64,000 nucleotides of DNA from Dimorphilus gyrociliatus (lineage: Eukaryota > Annelida > Polychaeta > Dinophilidae). Below, piece after piece: positions 1 to 12,713 of this stretch (within the stretch, counting starts at the first letter, position 1; every line of letters starts with the position of its first letter). The stretch is from contig CAJFCJ010000017.1 in NCBI GenBank assembly GCA_904063045.1, positions 682,001-746,000 on the forward strand. The letters run 5' to 3'. The notes below the pieces were generated by a model. It ran no database searches and had not been told where the DNA came from. It saw only the letters and a program-made list of their open reading frames with translations. Made by a program: the position numbers and the translations under genes.

Positions 1-707
1 AAAGTTTCCTTTAGAATGTCTTCGTTTTCAGGTGATTGTATGTAAATATATTTCTCGAGACAACTTGAATAGGAGTATGTGGAGGACAATAGCAAATAAA
101 AAAAATTAATTCTGTATATATATATATACAATTTTCTGAATTCTGATCAGATATATTTAAAGTAAATATTTATTGTTGCATTCTACGATCTTGTTCAAAT
201 TGTTTATCTTCTAGCTTTCGAATTCTGAAACCTGATATAAATAAGAATATTTCGTCCGCTATTCCTTACTCCTATTTTATCGCTCCTCATGAATTGAAAT
301 ATAAACTTTACATTCGATATCTCTACTCTAGGTATTTTACTCAAATTTTATTATAATTCGTTGTTATCCCTATCGATTTGATAATAATTTAAATAAACTA
401 CCGATCGGCAAACTTTTTTGGGTCCAAAGTTAAAGGAACAAGATACCAGCAGATGCAATATGATGCATGAGGGTGTTTTAAATATGTTTAATGAACTAGC
501 GCATATGTGATACAGGCTTGCTGGTACAGGAAGTATATTTATTTAACCCAGAAAGCACAACTTCAGTTCACATTCTGCTTGGGACAGTTGTGAATGGAAA
601 ATTTCTTTAAGAATCTCTAGTTACTGCAAAGAAATATTCGGAAATTTATACCATTTTCCTCAGCCAAAACTGGATAATCACAAAAATTATCGAACTTTGC
701 AGATAGA
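1..707. other. Upstream non-coding stretch
   Basis: No convincing coding exon was seen on either strand. The stretch is AT-rich, with a short TA run near 115-130. The last part, about 480-707, probably holds the promoter and 5' UTR of the ankyrin gene that starts at 708. A terminal exon of a gene lying mostly outside the window cannot be excluded. Confidence 0.4.
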
Positions 708-2207
708 ATGGGTGTTGCTGCCAGTAAAAGTGAAAAATTATGGGAAGCTTGTGGATATGGAAGAGTGGAACAAGTCAGAGAATTACTGCAATTTTCCGCA
801 ATCCAAGTAAATTGGGTTTCTTATACTGTAAGTGTATTTTTTTTTATGATCACCTAAAGAGCAAAACACTATTATTCCTTCAATTATCAGCACAATTCAT
901 GCCCAATACATGCGTGCTGTGCTGCTGCACCAAGTCAGAAGGAAAAAGAGATATTAGAGATGCTTATTGATAAAAGATGTAATGTTAATGCCAAAGACGA
1001 GGTATTATAGCCAACGACTTTTGTTCCGTATCTTTTAAACTCTTTGAATTTCTCATAAGAGAGGTTGTTTAGCACTTCATCATGCTTCTATGAAGGGTCA
1101 TTCTGATTTCATAGCCATTCTTGTTAAAGCCGGTTCGGAAACCGATGTTCAAGATAAGGTTTGTATGCAACATAGATTTATTGTATATAATAGTGATAGG
1201 CTTGTTCTGCTTACAGAATGGATGGACAGCATTAATGACTGCAGCCTATTGGTGCCATCCTCAAACTGTAAAAACTCTACTAGAGTTTGGAAGTGATGTT
1301 CAGTTAAAGAACAGAGAAGGTCGAACAGCTCTACACGAAGCATGTAGAAGTCGTTCTAAAAATGAACATCAAGTCGAAGAAGTGGTTCGGTATATAGTCA
1401 ATTTCGGTGCTCAAGTCGATGATAAAAGTAGTACTGAAGGAGAGGTTTGTTAAAAATAATTGTTCATTAAAAGTGATAAATAAGCCTATCAATATCCCAC
1501 ATACAATTAGGCTGACTTCACACCCTTAATGTGTGCCGCTTATCACGCTCATAACGGTGCTGTTAGGGCTTTAATTGAGGCTAGTTGTGATGTTAACGAG
1601 CAAGGAACAGTAAGATTTTATTTGTATAAAATAATTATCTAGCCACTGGAAAACGAATTTGCTTTTACTTAGAATGGATGGACTGCGCTCCACTGGGCCG
1701 CTGACAAGGGTCACAAGGATATTATTCTACAACTTCTTCAAGCTGGGATAAATACCCAACTAACCGGCAAGGTATACTTCATGATTAATGAAGCCTTGTA
1801 TATTTTTTTTCTCTTGCTTCTGAAAAAGACAATTTACGAGTCTTCTATTTGCAGTTAAACGAAAGGGCAGAAGACCGAACAGAAGACGAAGATATAAAGA
1901 GTCTAATAAGGAATTTTAAATATACACCTACTGTCCCTAAAATATGCGTTACTGGTCAAACAAATGATGCAAGAGGGAGGACAAGAGTAGAAGATTTAAA
2001 AGAATGTTCTAGAAGAAACGATGCATCACCAGCAAGATCAGCTGTAAGCACAATGTCACCTCCATCGAGCAGGTACACAATTTCGACAGAATATTAATTT
2101 ATAATTAAATTGAAATGATTAATCATTTTATATTTTGCAGAAGTGGTAGTATAAGCGACTTTAGCGACGAAGAAGATGTATCTAAATCTAAAAATACTAC
2201 CGTTTAG
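708..2207 (+). CDS. Ankyrin-repeat protein, 346 aa
   Basis: Eight exons join in frame: 708-827, 891-1001, 1060-1158, 1217-1444, 1511-1609, 1673-1771, 1855-2072 and 2141-2207, giving 346 residues. The N-terminus MGVAASKSEKLWEACGYG begins with Met-Gly and could be N-myristoylated (inference). About six ankyrin repeats follow, recognisable by G-TALH and A--GH motifs such as GWTALHWAADKGHKDI. Three exons are exactly 99 nt, one 33-residue repeat each, with phase-0 borders. The C-terminal 90 residues are charged and Ser-rich, without repeats, ending in an acidic tail. The ortholog was not identified. Ankyrin arrays bind protein partners; nothing here indicates enzyme activity. The acceptor at 1059 (AAG) is the weakest splice call. 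It lies tail to tail with FBXL5. Confidence 0.8.
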
Positions 2208-2614
2208 TTCTAATTAATACCGCTATTCTTCCTACTAACAATTGAACTTATTAATCTACCGTCTTATTACCATGCAGTATGAATGTTATAACCATATGCA
2301 AAATGTAATAATTTAAACTGTATAGTATGACAGACTTGACCGGCTTGTTTGTAATTATTTTGATTATGAAAAAAAAAACGCAAAATGAAAAAAAACCCAA
2401 AAAAAAGGCAAGATAATGAAGAAACTAAATAATTTAACAAATAAATAATTTTTCAGTATCAGTGCCATTTACGTGTATTAGAAGGCTTTAAGGGAGGAGA
2501 AAAACTGATACGGTGTTAGATGCGTACCATTAATATGGAATATATTAATTAAAGACAATGAAATAGTATCCCAAAGAGACGTCTTCAATCCATAATATTT
2601 GTTTTTTTTTTGTT
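2208..2614. other. Convergent 3' UTR gap
   Basis: This gap separates the stop of the ankyrin gene from the stop of FBXL5. It is A-rich, with several AATAAA-like strings around 2420-2450, and should hold the 3' ends of both transcripts. No coding signal was seen. Confidence 0.5.
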
Positions 2615-4402
2615 TTAAAATTGCGAAAATCCACTTCTACAACAAAATTTATCGCCATAATCCAAATTTGCACATCCATTTGCCATATTTCCAAACGAGC
2701 CGCAACAAATATTATCACAAAATGAAAACTTCTCAGGAGTTAACTTTGGGCATTTTTTAATAAATTCTTGTAGGGCAGAGCCGCTAAGCCTAAATAAACC
2801 ACTAAAATCAATATTTTCTAAACTCTGCAGACCGTTTCCTGCTCCCAGACAACGCAATGACAAATCAGTTAGCTGAAAACAGCCTGACAGACTAATGTAC
2901 TCCAGTACTGATGCTCTGTCCGAATGTGGGCAAGGGCAGGTGCTGTTTACGTCATGGGCGAGATTTTCCAAAGAAAATGTTCGCTTTTCTTTATCTACGT
3001 CATGGCTTTCAGTTTCACCTCCAAATTGACGACGTCTGCTATTGGAAAAAGACATTTCATCACCAGACAATCGTCTGATTCGTCTCTCTGCAGTGTTTTC
3101 AGATACATGACACAGACATTTCGGTAGTTTATCATCCATGTCGAAAAATCTTACAAAGGAACAGACCTTACCCGTCACAGGGGCAGGAGCTGGTAAGCCA
3201 TAATGTATAGCTGATGATACCCTTAGAATAGCGGTATCTGTCAACTTAGAGCAAGAGGTTAGATTGAGATATTTTAAATTTTGCCCACTCCGTTTCAAGC
3301 CAATCCTTTTGAAAGCAGCATCACTTATTTCCGTATAGGATAAATTCAAATGTTGAATATTTGGGGCATAATAAAAAAATTTGGATAACATGGTATTTCT
3401 TATAGACTTCGAACGACTCAAATCTAAAGAAATGAGATGCTTTCCAACTTTAGGAAGGGCATATTTAACGAAACCAGAAAGGATTTTACTTTCTCTTTCA
3501 AGTTCAGATTCATTCATTTCCATATTGTCCTCATCTTCTCCTGGTAAAATTCCGGGTGACCAATCACCTTTAGCCCACTTTATGGGATTTATATGCTTCC
3601 AAAATGTACCGTCAAAAGTTAAGGAATGAAGCTTTTTACAAGTTTTACCAACTTTTATTAAATCAGGTTTGTCCAGATAGAGAAAGATACTGATTAGAAT
3701 TTCATCAGGAAGTTGAAGAATTGGACTGCATGCAGCCTCAGAATTTGATTCACTCTCTTCATCTAATTGAGAGTGTATCCTTTCCGAAATGAAGTGTTCT
3801 TGAAGAACTCTTCTTTTTAGAGCTCTCAGTTCGTCATACGAAAAATATTGCTGTAGCAATGGTTGAAATACTTCCTCTTCTTCTTTCATATGTGGGAGAA
3901 AGTCGTCGGTGAATTCATTTAATGCTTCCCGAAGCTCTTTGACATAGGTTCTCCTCTCGGAAAAACTTCTCAATTTTCTATGACCCATTCTTAAAAGGTC
4001 AAGAATGTAGAGTAATTTGCTATCTTTATGACAGTTACAAACAGCATCATTTTCTATTGATAATTGGCGAAGCTTAAGCTTCAGGCGTTTTATAATGAAT
4101 TTGTTTTCAATTTGTTCATGTGCTTTAAACTCTGTAAATGTTGACTGAAGAAGTGCTAAAGCCTTTTTTAAATGACCGGAATTGTGAAAGTTTGTTTCTC
4201 TCATCTGTAAACAAGGATGAATTATGTGTTTGAGGACATTAGAAAAACTCGTAAATTAAAGAGTAATATGTCGCAAATTTCAAAAATAATGATAAAAATA
4301 AGTATTTACCATCATATTATACTCATCAACAAGTTCTTTCATTCTGTTGTGAGGTATAGAAAAGACATTTATATCAACGGGCATATCTACGCTGGGCGCC
4401 AT
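2615..4402 (-). CDS. FBXL5: FBXL5, iron-sensing F-box/LRR E3 subunit
   Basis: Two exons (4310-4402 and 2615-4204, phase 0) give 560 residues. Residues about 1-155 form a hemerythrin-like domain. The family's iron ligands are visible in IPHNRMKEL, FKAHEQIENKF, NCHKDSK and PHMKEEEEVF. An F-box follows at about 190-235 (LQLPDEILISIFLYLDKPDL), then leucine-rich repeats. The C-terminus keeps the cysteine-rich end (CDNICCG, GDKFCCRSG) that holds a [2Fe-2S] cluster in vertebrate FBXL5. In vertebrates FBXL5 is the substrate adaptor of an SCF ligase that degrades IRP2 when iron and oxygen are available. The chosen start is the MAPSVDM methionine in an AAAATGGCG context, which matches the vertebrate N-terminus. 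An in-frame ATG at 4462 would add 20 residues. The protein is about 130 residues shorter than the human one, mainly in the linker before the last repeats. Confidence 0.95.
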
Positions 4403-4573
4403 TTTGCATTGAAATACACTACTGCCATCTACTGAATGAATGAGCCCAATCACGTCTAACATTTAAACGTTCAAAAACTACTTCAAAAGTAGAAAACTTC
4501 CAAAAATAGTAAGTCACCCAGCCAATCTACATGATTATCGTTTCATATGACAGTTATAAAAGTAAAAAAAGAA

Positions 4574-4645
4574 CTCCGTGTCGGGGAATCGAACCCCGGT
4601 CTCCTGAGTGACAGTCAGGGATACTCACCACTATACTAACACGGA
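4574..4645 (-). tRNA. tRNA-Asp (GTC), copy 1
   Basis: This 72-nt tRNA has acceptor stem TCCGTGT paired with ACACGGA, discriminator G, anticodon arm CCTGA-CTGTCAC-TCAGG with anticodon GTC, and a T arm with GGTTCGATTCC. An A-run at 4565-4570 on the + strand is a T-run just past the gene's 3' end, a Pol III terminator. No intron is present. It is the first of nine identical copies in the window. Confidence 0.96.
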
Positions 4646-4735
4646 CACATTGGTCCAAAGTTATTAATGTTTAGTGGTTCCTTCGTTTGACCTTACAAAC
4701 AAATATAATTTAATCTAAAAAGAAAAAAGTTACAA

Positions 4736-4807
4736 CTCCGTGTCGGGGAATCGAACCCCGGTCTCCTGAGTGACAGTCAGGGATACTCACCACTATACTA
4801 ACACGGA
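4736..4807 (-). tRNA. tRNA-Asp (GTC), copy 2
   Basis: Identical in all 72 nt to copy 1. The 90-bp spacer from copy 1 is nearly identical to the spacer between copies 8 and 9 in the second block. Its 3' flank differs from most copies (GTTGTAACTTTTTT read on the gene's strand), so the terminator lies a few bases further away. Confidence 0.96.
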
Positions 4808-4895
4808 CATATTGGTCCAAAGATACCAATGTTTCGTGGTTCCTTCGTTCGACCTCTACGAACAAATATAATTTGATCTAAAAAGAAAAAAAGAA

Positions 4896-4967
4896 CTCCG
4901 TGTCGGGGAATCGAACCCCGGTCTCCTGAGTGACAGTCAGGGATACTCACCACTATACTAACACGGA
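4896..4967 (-). tRNA. tRNA-Asp (GTC), copy 3
   Basis: Identical to copy 1, anticodon GTC, with a T-run terminator directly after the gene. The spacer towards copy 2 is a diverged version of the same repeat unit. Confidence 0.96.
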
Positions 4968-5056
4968 TACATTGGTCCTAAGAAACCAGTATTTTATTGG
5001 TTATCTGGTTTACCCCCTCCAGAAAAAATAATCCATTTCAGAAAGAAAAAAAAGAA

Positions 5057-5128
5057 CTCCGTGTCGGGGAATCGAACCCCGGTCTCCTGAGTGACAGTCA
5101 GGGATACTCACCACTATACTAACACGGA
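5057..5128 (-). tRNA. tRNA-Asp (GTC), copy 4
   Basis: Identical to copy 1, with a long T-run terminator after the 3' end. The spacer to copy 3 keeps only a short ATTGGTCC start of the repeat unit. Confidence 0.96.
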
Positions 5129-5283
5129 CACACTATCCTGTAAAGTAAGTCCATGGCAAATTCTGACAACCAAGCATTGACTCAAAAGAAATCAATATCT
5201 TTTATTATAATTATCTTATTTTGGTAAATGTAACTAATTTCAGTTATACAAGTAACTTAAAGACAGCGAAAAAAAAAAAAGAA

Positions 5284-5355
5284 CTCCGTGTCGGGGAATC
5301 GAACCCCGGTCTCCTGAGTGACAGTCAGGGATACTCACCACTATACTAACACGGA
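5284..5355 (-). tRNA. tRNA-Asp (GTC), copy 5
   Basis: Identical to copy 1, with a T-run of about 12 as terminator. It is the upstream-most tRNA on the minus strand in the first block. Its 5' flank (5356 onward) leads into the 3' flank of GINS4. Confidence 0.96.
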
Positions 5356-5554
5356 CACGATATATCTAGGTCTTAGTTCTGTATATGACTTAACCGTATT
5401 TATTTTCAGTTATATTTTGTAACAACATGGAAGTTTCTCTCTATAAGTATTAATTTGTAGAAAAATTGAATCGTATTATGAATGTATATTGTTCAGCTTT
5501 TAGTACTTTACGTTAATTCATTAGGGTTAAAACTCGAAAAGTTTATAGCTTTAT

Positions 5555-6561
5555 TCATATTAACGACACTGCTCCTGTCTCCGCCAGAGGTCTAATGATT
5601 TTGTATCTCATTATATGTTGTTCTCCTTTTTTCAAGTCGATTACTTCTTCTCTAAACAAATTTGAATAATTCTTATTAGATTTAACGTCTGCCTATGGTC
5701 CGTAAGTGTTTAGCAAACCTGTTGTCAACGGTTTCTTCTTCCACGAGGACACCTTCTACATCTTGGTTTACTCTGAAAAATACATATTCGTCCAAATTTG
5801 GCTTGGAACCTGTCAAAAAAGGAAATAATAAAAACTGATAGGACATATAAAAAAATTGTTTTGATAATATATTACAGATCTTGTCTTTTTCTAAACTTTG
5901 CATGTTAGGAGGCATATGTTGGAGGACAAGATTCTGGAAAAGTTCTAATAAATTCTTTTCTCTTCTGTTAGAATGGCACATATTTGAAATATTTACTGTA
6001 TAGTCATATTAAATTTTATATTTTCAACAAACTCTCTAGCAAATTGTAGTTCAGAGTCTGTTAATTTTGCATCATCTGGATCTCTCTTCCCATCTTCCAT
6101 CATGATAGCAGTCGCATATTTTTCTATCTGAGCGTAGTCGAATTGATATTTAACGACAATTTTTTTCATTAATCGTTTTTACCTTTTTAATTCTGATACG
6201 TAAGTAGCTGGTAAGAAGGTATCGTATTCTTTCCAATTCCATTTTATGAATATAAATTTTTAAATCATTTGTTTTTACCCGTTGAATATTATTCTCCATC
6301 TCATTAATTTGCTCCATCATACAGTCAATAATATCGCTCTTGTTCATCAATAATTCTGGACTTAGTGCTTCATTCATCCATGCCTAACACAACATCAAAA
6401 TATAGAATTGGTTCGTGTGCGAAGTTAAAGAACCTATTTAAATTTACCTCTTCCAATTTTTGAAGGACTTCCCCTGCTGTCATAGCTTCTTCATCATCAC
6501 TCCCAGAAAAAATATTATCTTCCTCGTCTTCCATATTTACTTGAGAGTATTTAGTTATCAC
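5555..6561 (-). CDS. GINS4: GINS complex subunit SLD5 (GINS4)
   Basis: Six exons (6448-6561, 6183-6383, 6033-6127, 5876-5964, 5719-5809, 5555-5651) join in frame. SLD5 is one of four GINS proteins that with CDC45 and MCM2-7 make the CMG replicative helicase. Clear family blocks are EAWMNEALSPELL, CMMEQINEMENNI, HKMELERIRYLLTSYLR, LVLQHMPPN, KPNLDEYVFFRV and the C-terminal VIDLKKGEQHIMRYK, ending in GAVSLI. The exon 3 donor GTTTGT at 6032 was chosen because it restores the family's spacing and gives a normal 68-bp intron; the alternative gives a 32-bp intron. Length is 228 residues, or 219 if translation starts at the second ATG (6534), close to the usual 223. An AATAAA overlaps the stop codon. 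Confidence 0.94.
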
Positions 6562-7047
6562 TTTAAAGCTAACAAGTTAATTCCAAACAATTCCCGCACT
6601 TTTTATTTTTTGCCGCTGGTCCAAAAAGCTTCCAGAGCTTTACAATGTCCATAAATGGTATGGTATTCCTCTTTTATTTTTTCACTAAAAATATTCTCAA
6701 TTTAGTGGAAATAGGAAGCCACTTATGATACTACTAAACTATGTTCAAAAATTTGCAGTCTACTGTGTTAGTTAAGTTTAAAAGATCAATTACACCAAAT
6801 AATAAATATCCTAATAAATATAATAAAAAATGTTTCATTTTTGAGAACTTTCAGTCCCATTTACTAACTCTGATTATTGAGGACTCGTTAGAGTCAAGTT
6901 ACAGCTATTTAAACTTGCTTCATGCCAATCTGTTTATAGTTCTACCGTCGTTCACTCCTTTCATAACACGCTGGTGATCAAGGTTTAGCAACTAGTACTA
7001 TATTTATTTCTCCAGTTGACCGGTTCTTTTCTGTCTTGCTTCTCAAT
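6562..7047. other. Divergent GINS4/AGPS promoter region
   Basis: AT-rich gap between two divergently transcribed genes. No supported exon was seen. It should contain both promoters and the AGPS 5' UTR, but no clear TATA box or initiator could be picked out. Confidence 0.4.
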
Positions 7048-9789
<2,742 letters not shown>

Positions 9790-10939
9790 ACAAAATACGA
9801 TTGATTAATATTTTAACTTCTGAATAACGAAAAAAATATAAAATAGTATCCTAAATACATTCCAAAAATGTTCAAAATCGATTTTTTTTTGCCATTTATC
9901 AAAACTCTTGCAATTTAGGATTTAGAAGGGATGGTAAAATCCTTTAATGAAAAATATAATCTACTTCCGGTTATATACACTCTTTTTTATGTTAGCACGA
10001 CATCTAGTACATAATAATTTAATCTTCTCAATTCAGAAGTGCTTTAATTCACTTTTGTCTGCGTTGCACAAGCATCAACAGCTAGAATCGAAAGATTTTT
10101 ATTGCATACTCTTTTTTGCGCCATTACAAAGTTGATGACTTCTTTTCTTTTTCAATTTAAATTAGACTTTTAAGTTTGTTATTGGAAGAAGAGAAATGGT
10201 GTAATGCTGATTACATCATAATTTTGAATTTAATTTTTTAAACTGATAAATGGAATTTCGCCTTGAGGAATTTATTGGTACAGTTTGCTGTATAAATGCG
10301 TTCAAACTGGCCTTTTAAATTTCTCGAGAAGGCAGATTCACATCATCGTTAAAAGTACTGATACCTTTAAAATTGGTAATTTGTATATTTTCAATTTAGA
10401 TGTTGTTGCCTAAAAGATTTACAAATTAATATTGAATTTATGGGATTTCTATTGGCAAGGTTTGAGAACATCACCAATGCCCTTAGAAATTCTACGCTTT
10501 CAATATTCTTTTTTTTCGTGGCTCTTTCATATATTACATCTCGTTAATAATCATTGTATATTGTTTTTATATAACAGCAAAATTATTTTGATCTTTCAGC
10601 TTACTTGAAAATTAATTGTAGCACAGCTAAAAGAACAATAATTTTATTAAAAGTAGCTTTTAATTCGGGGTTTTTACAATTAAAATTTTTTTCTATTATT
10701 AATAGAATTACGTTTTAAAAAGCTTTAAAAATACTAGATAATATATTATTTTGAATTTTTTTAAATGAAAATTTGTTCCAAGTCTGCAATGTCCAATAGT
10801 ACGCATGCGCAATTATCTTTACGGAAATATTAAACAGGAAATATATTGAATTATCGGCGACCGTCCATGTCGATATAGGCTAGATCTTGATACTCCGTTC
10901 TGTGTTTAAAGAGTGATCGTTTGATTTGCCGGGCACATC
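9790..10939. other. AGPS to AURKAIP1 intergenic region
   Basis: Very AT-rich, with no supported exon on either strand. The AGPS 3' UTR occupies the first part. The last 140 bp carries an NRF1-like ACGCATGCGCA at 10801-10811 and is likely the promoter of the next gene. Confidence 0.45.
10801..10811. promoter_or_regulatory. NRF1-like palindrome upstream of AURKAIP1
   Basis: ACGCATGCGCA lies 129 bp upstream of the mS38 start codon in otherwise AT-rich DNA. It resembles the NRF1 consensus TGCGCATGCGC. NRF1-type factors regulate genes for mitochondrial function, which suits this gene. Binding is inferred. Confidence 0.4.
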
Positions 10940-11571
10940 ATGCTTAAAGCTATGGCTACTCTGGGCTCTAGGGTTCTTTTTAGAAATCAAACTTGTTGGA
11001 AACCCGTAAAAAGTACGTATTTACAGATGTTAAAACATAATTATAAAAATTATTTTGACTTTGCAGATTTATCAAGGTTTCAAGTACCAAAACAGAAACA
11101 TCATTTTCAAAAATCTACTACTCTAACGAGTCTTTTACAAAATATGTCGATTTCAGAAAGCTTCTCCCAAACATCAAATTTTCATACATCTGTACAAGTT
11201 GAAATGCCTCGATTAGTGACAATCAGACATAAGAAAATGAAAAAGCATAAATTAAAAAAATTTAGAAAAAGAATGCATTACGTCTTGAAAAAAGTTAGTA
11301 TAAAGAAATTTATCACTTTGTTCATTTTTTAAAAGATGTTTTTTTTAATGATGTAGAATTCATTTTATTTTCGTATTTTTTCATTTAGCAAAAAGAACAA
11401 AGGCTGAAAAAGAGACTGAAAGCTATAAAAGCAGAAGAAGTAGTTTTATTAAATGAAGCCAGGAAATGGAACCCAGAGAAGGTGCTTGAAGAAGAAATCG
11501 AAGCTGCTAAACGAGGAGGCTGGAAAGTTGATGTTTTGGAAAATTACAAAAGACGACAAAGCTTAAATTAG
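10940..11571 (+). CDS. AURKAIP1: Mitoribosomal protein mS38 (AURKAIP1)
   Basis: Two exons (10940-11293, 11389-11571) give 178 residues. The first 90 residues are basic, aromatic and Ser-rich with few acids, like a mitochondrial targeting region. The C-terminal half holds the diagnostic mS38 block TIRHKKMKKHKLKKFRKRM, then a Lys/Arg helix (KEQRLKKRLKAIKAEEV). In mitochondrial small subunits this helix threads into 12S rRNA near the decoding region. The vertebrate protein was first named for binding Aurora A kinase. The extension after the helix (RKWNPEKVLEEEIEAAKRGG) is somewhat longer than I expect from vertebrates. Short AATAAA-like strings follow the stop. Confidence 0.88.
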
Positions 11572-11820
11572 AATATCATATAATTTATGTATTGTTTAGG
11601 GAATTTTAACCTAAAATGTACTAATAAACGTTTGTTGAAATTTTCAAATTCTCTTAATCTTCTCTGTGCTAGAGAGCTTAAATGTAATTCTTGGATTATG
11701 TAGATCACAATTTTGTAGGATGTATTAGCAACTAATCTAGAAATGTGCAACAAAAAAGTCCTTTTCCTTCTAATGTGAAACAAAAAAGCAAATGTTTGCA
11801 AATTCTACAAAAAAAAGTAA

Positions 11821-11892
11821 CTCCGTGTCGGGGAATCGAACCCCGGTCTCCTGAGTGACAGTCAGGGATACTCACCACTATACTAACACGGA
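11821..11892 (-). tRNA. tRNA-Asp (GTC), copy 6
   Basis: Identical to copy 1, anticodon GTC. It lies 249 bp past the mS38 stop and begins the second tRNA-Asp block. The terminator (TTACTTTTTTTG on the gene's strand) lies a few bases beyond the 3' end. Confidence 0.96.
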
Positions 11893-11982
11893 TGCGTTAT
11901 ACTTCATAAATTTTTGCAGAACTCAATTGCTGCTATGAACTAATCTCTGTAAAAAAAACAAAAATACAGAAGAAAAAAAGAA

Positions 11983-12054
11983 CTCCGTGTCGGGGAATCG
12001 AACCCCGGTCTCCTGAGTGACAGTCAGGGATACTCACCACTATACTAACACGGA
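11983..12054 (-). tRNA. tRNA-Asp (GTC), copy 7
   Basis: Identical to copy 1, with a T-run terminator just past the 3' end. Upstream flank CACATTGGTTC begins the same spacer unit seen in the first block. Confidence 0.96.
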
Positions 12055-12145
12055 CACATTGGTTCAAGGTAATTAATGCTTATTGGTTCCTTCGTTTGAC
12101 CTCTACAAACAAATATAATTTAATCTAAAAAGAAAAAAGTTACAA

Positions 12146-12217
12146 CTCCGTGTCGGGGAATCGAACCCCGGTCTCCTGAGTGACAGTCAGGGATACTCAC
12201 CACTATACTAACACGGA
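12146..12217 (-). tRNA. tRNA-Asp (GTC), copy 8
   Basis: Identical to copy 1. Its 3' flank reads GTTGTAACTTTTTT on the gene's strand, the same variant as copy 2 in the first block, which marks the two as duplicates of each other. Confidence 0.96.
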
Positions 12218-12305
12218 CACATTGGTCCAAAGTTATTAATGTTTAGTGGTTCCTTCGTTTGACCTCTACAAACAAATATAATTTAATCTAAAAAGAAAAA
12301 AAGAA

Positions 12306-12377
12306 CTCCGTGTCGGGGAATCGAACCCCGGTCTCCTGAGTGACAGTCAGGGATACTCACCACTATACTAACACGGA
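12306..12377 (-). tRNA. tRNA-Asp (GTC), copy 9
   Basis: Identical to copy 1, with a T-run terminator. The 88-bp spacer from copy 8 is almost identical to the spacer between copies 1 and 2, 7.6 kb away. Confidence 0.96.
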
Positions 12378-12713
12378 TATGCCATTCTTTGTGGTGACAA
12401 CATATCCAAAATTACAAATTGGTTATGTTGATGAAAAGAGAAGTGGACGATTGAAACAGGTTCGGCGTGGATTATTCTGCCTCCAAATTTAGAGATTATT
12501 ATAAGCGAAATAATATTTATATTTATTGATAATCTGTAATAATTATAGATGTTATTCTTTGTGATGTTTATTTGATTGCAATGTTTAGCAGACGTTATAG
12601 CATTCAAATAATTTTAAATTAGCTAATAGCCTTGTATTGTAGGGACATCACATATATGTGCTACTTTCATTTCACGCTTTAACAATCAGTTATTCATCTT
12701 TTTTTTTGGCTTC
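12378..12713. other. Gap between tRNA block and PMPCB
   Basis: No supported gene. The right part should carry the 3' UTR and polyadenylation signals of PMPCB. A 79-codon open frame on the minus strand overlaps a tRNA gene and shows no family features. Confidence 0.4.

Noticed and set aside
6009-6032. Alternative GINS4 donor at CA followed by GTAAAT
   Set aside because: It would create a 32-bp intron and lengthen a conserved block; the GTTTGT donor restores family length.
12368-12607. 79-codon minus-strand frame
   Set aside because: Overlaps a tRNA gene, low complexity, no features.
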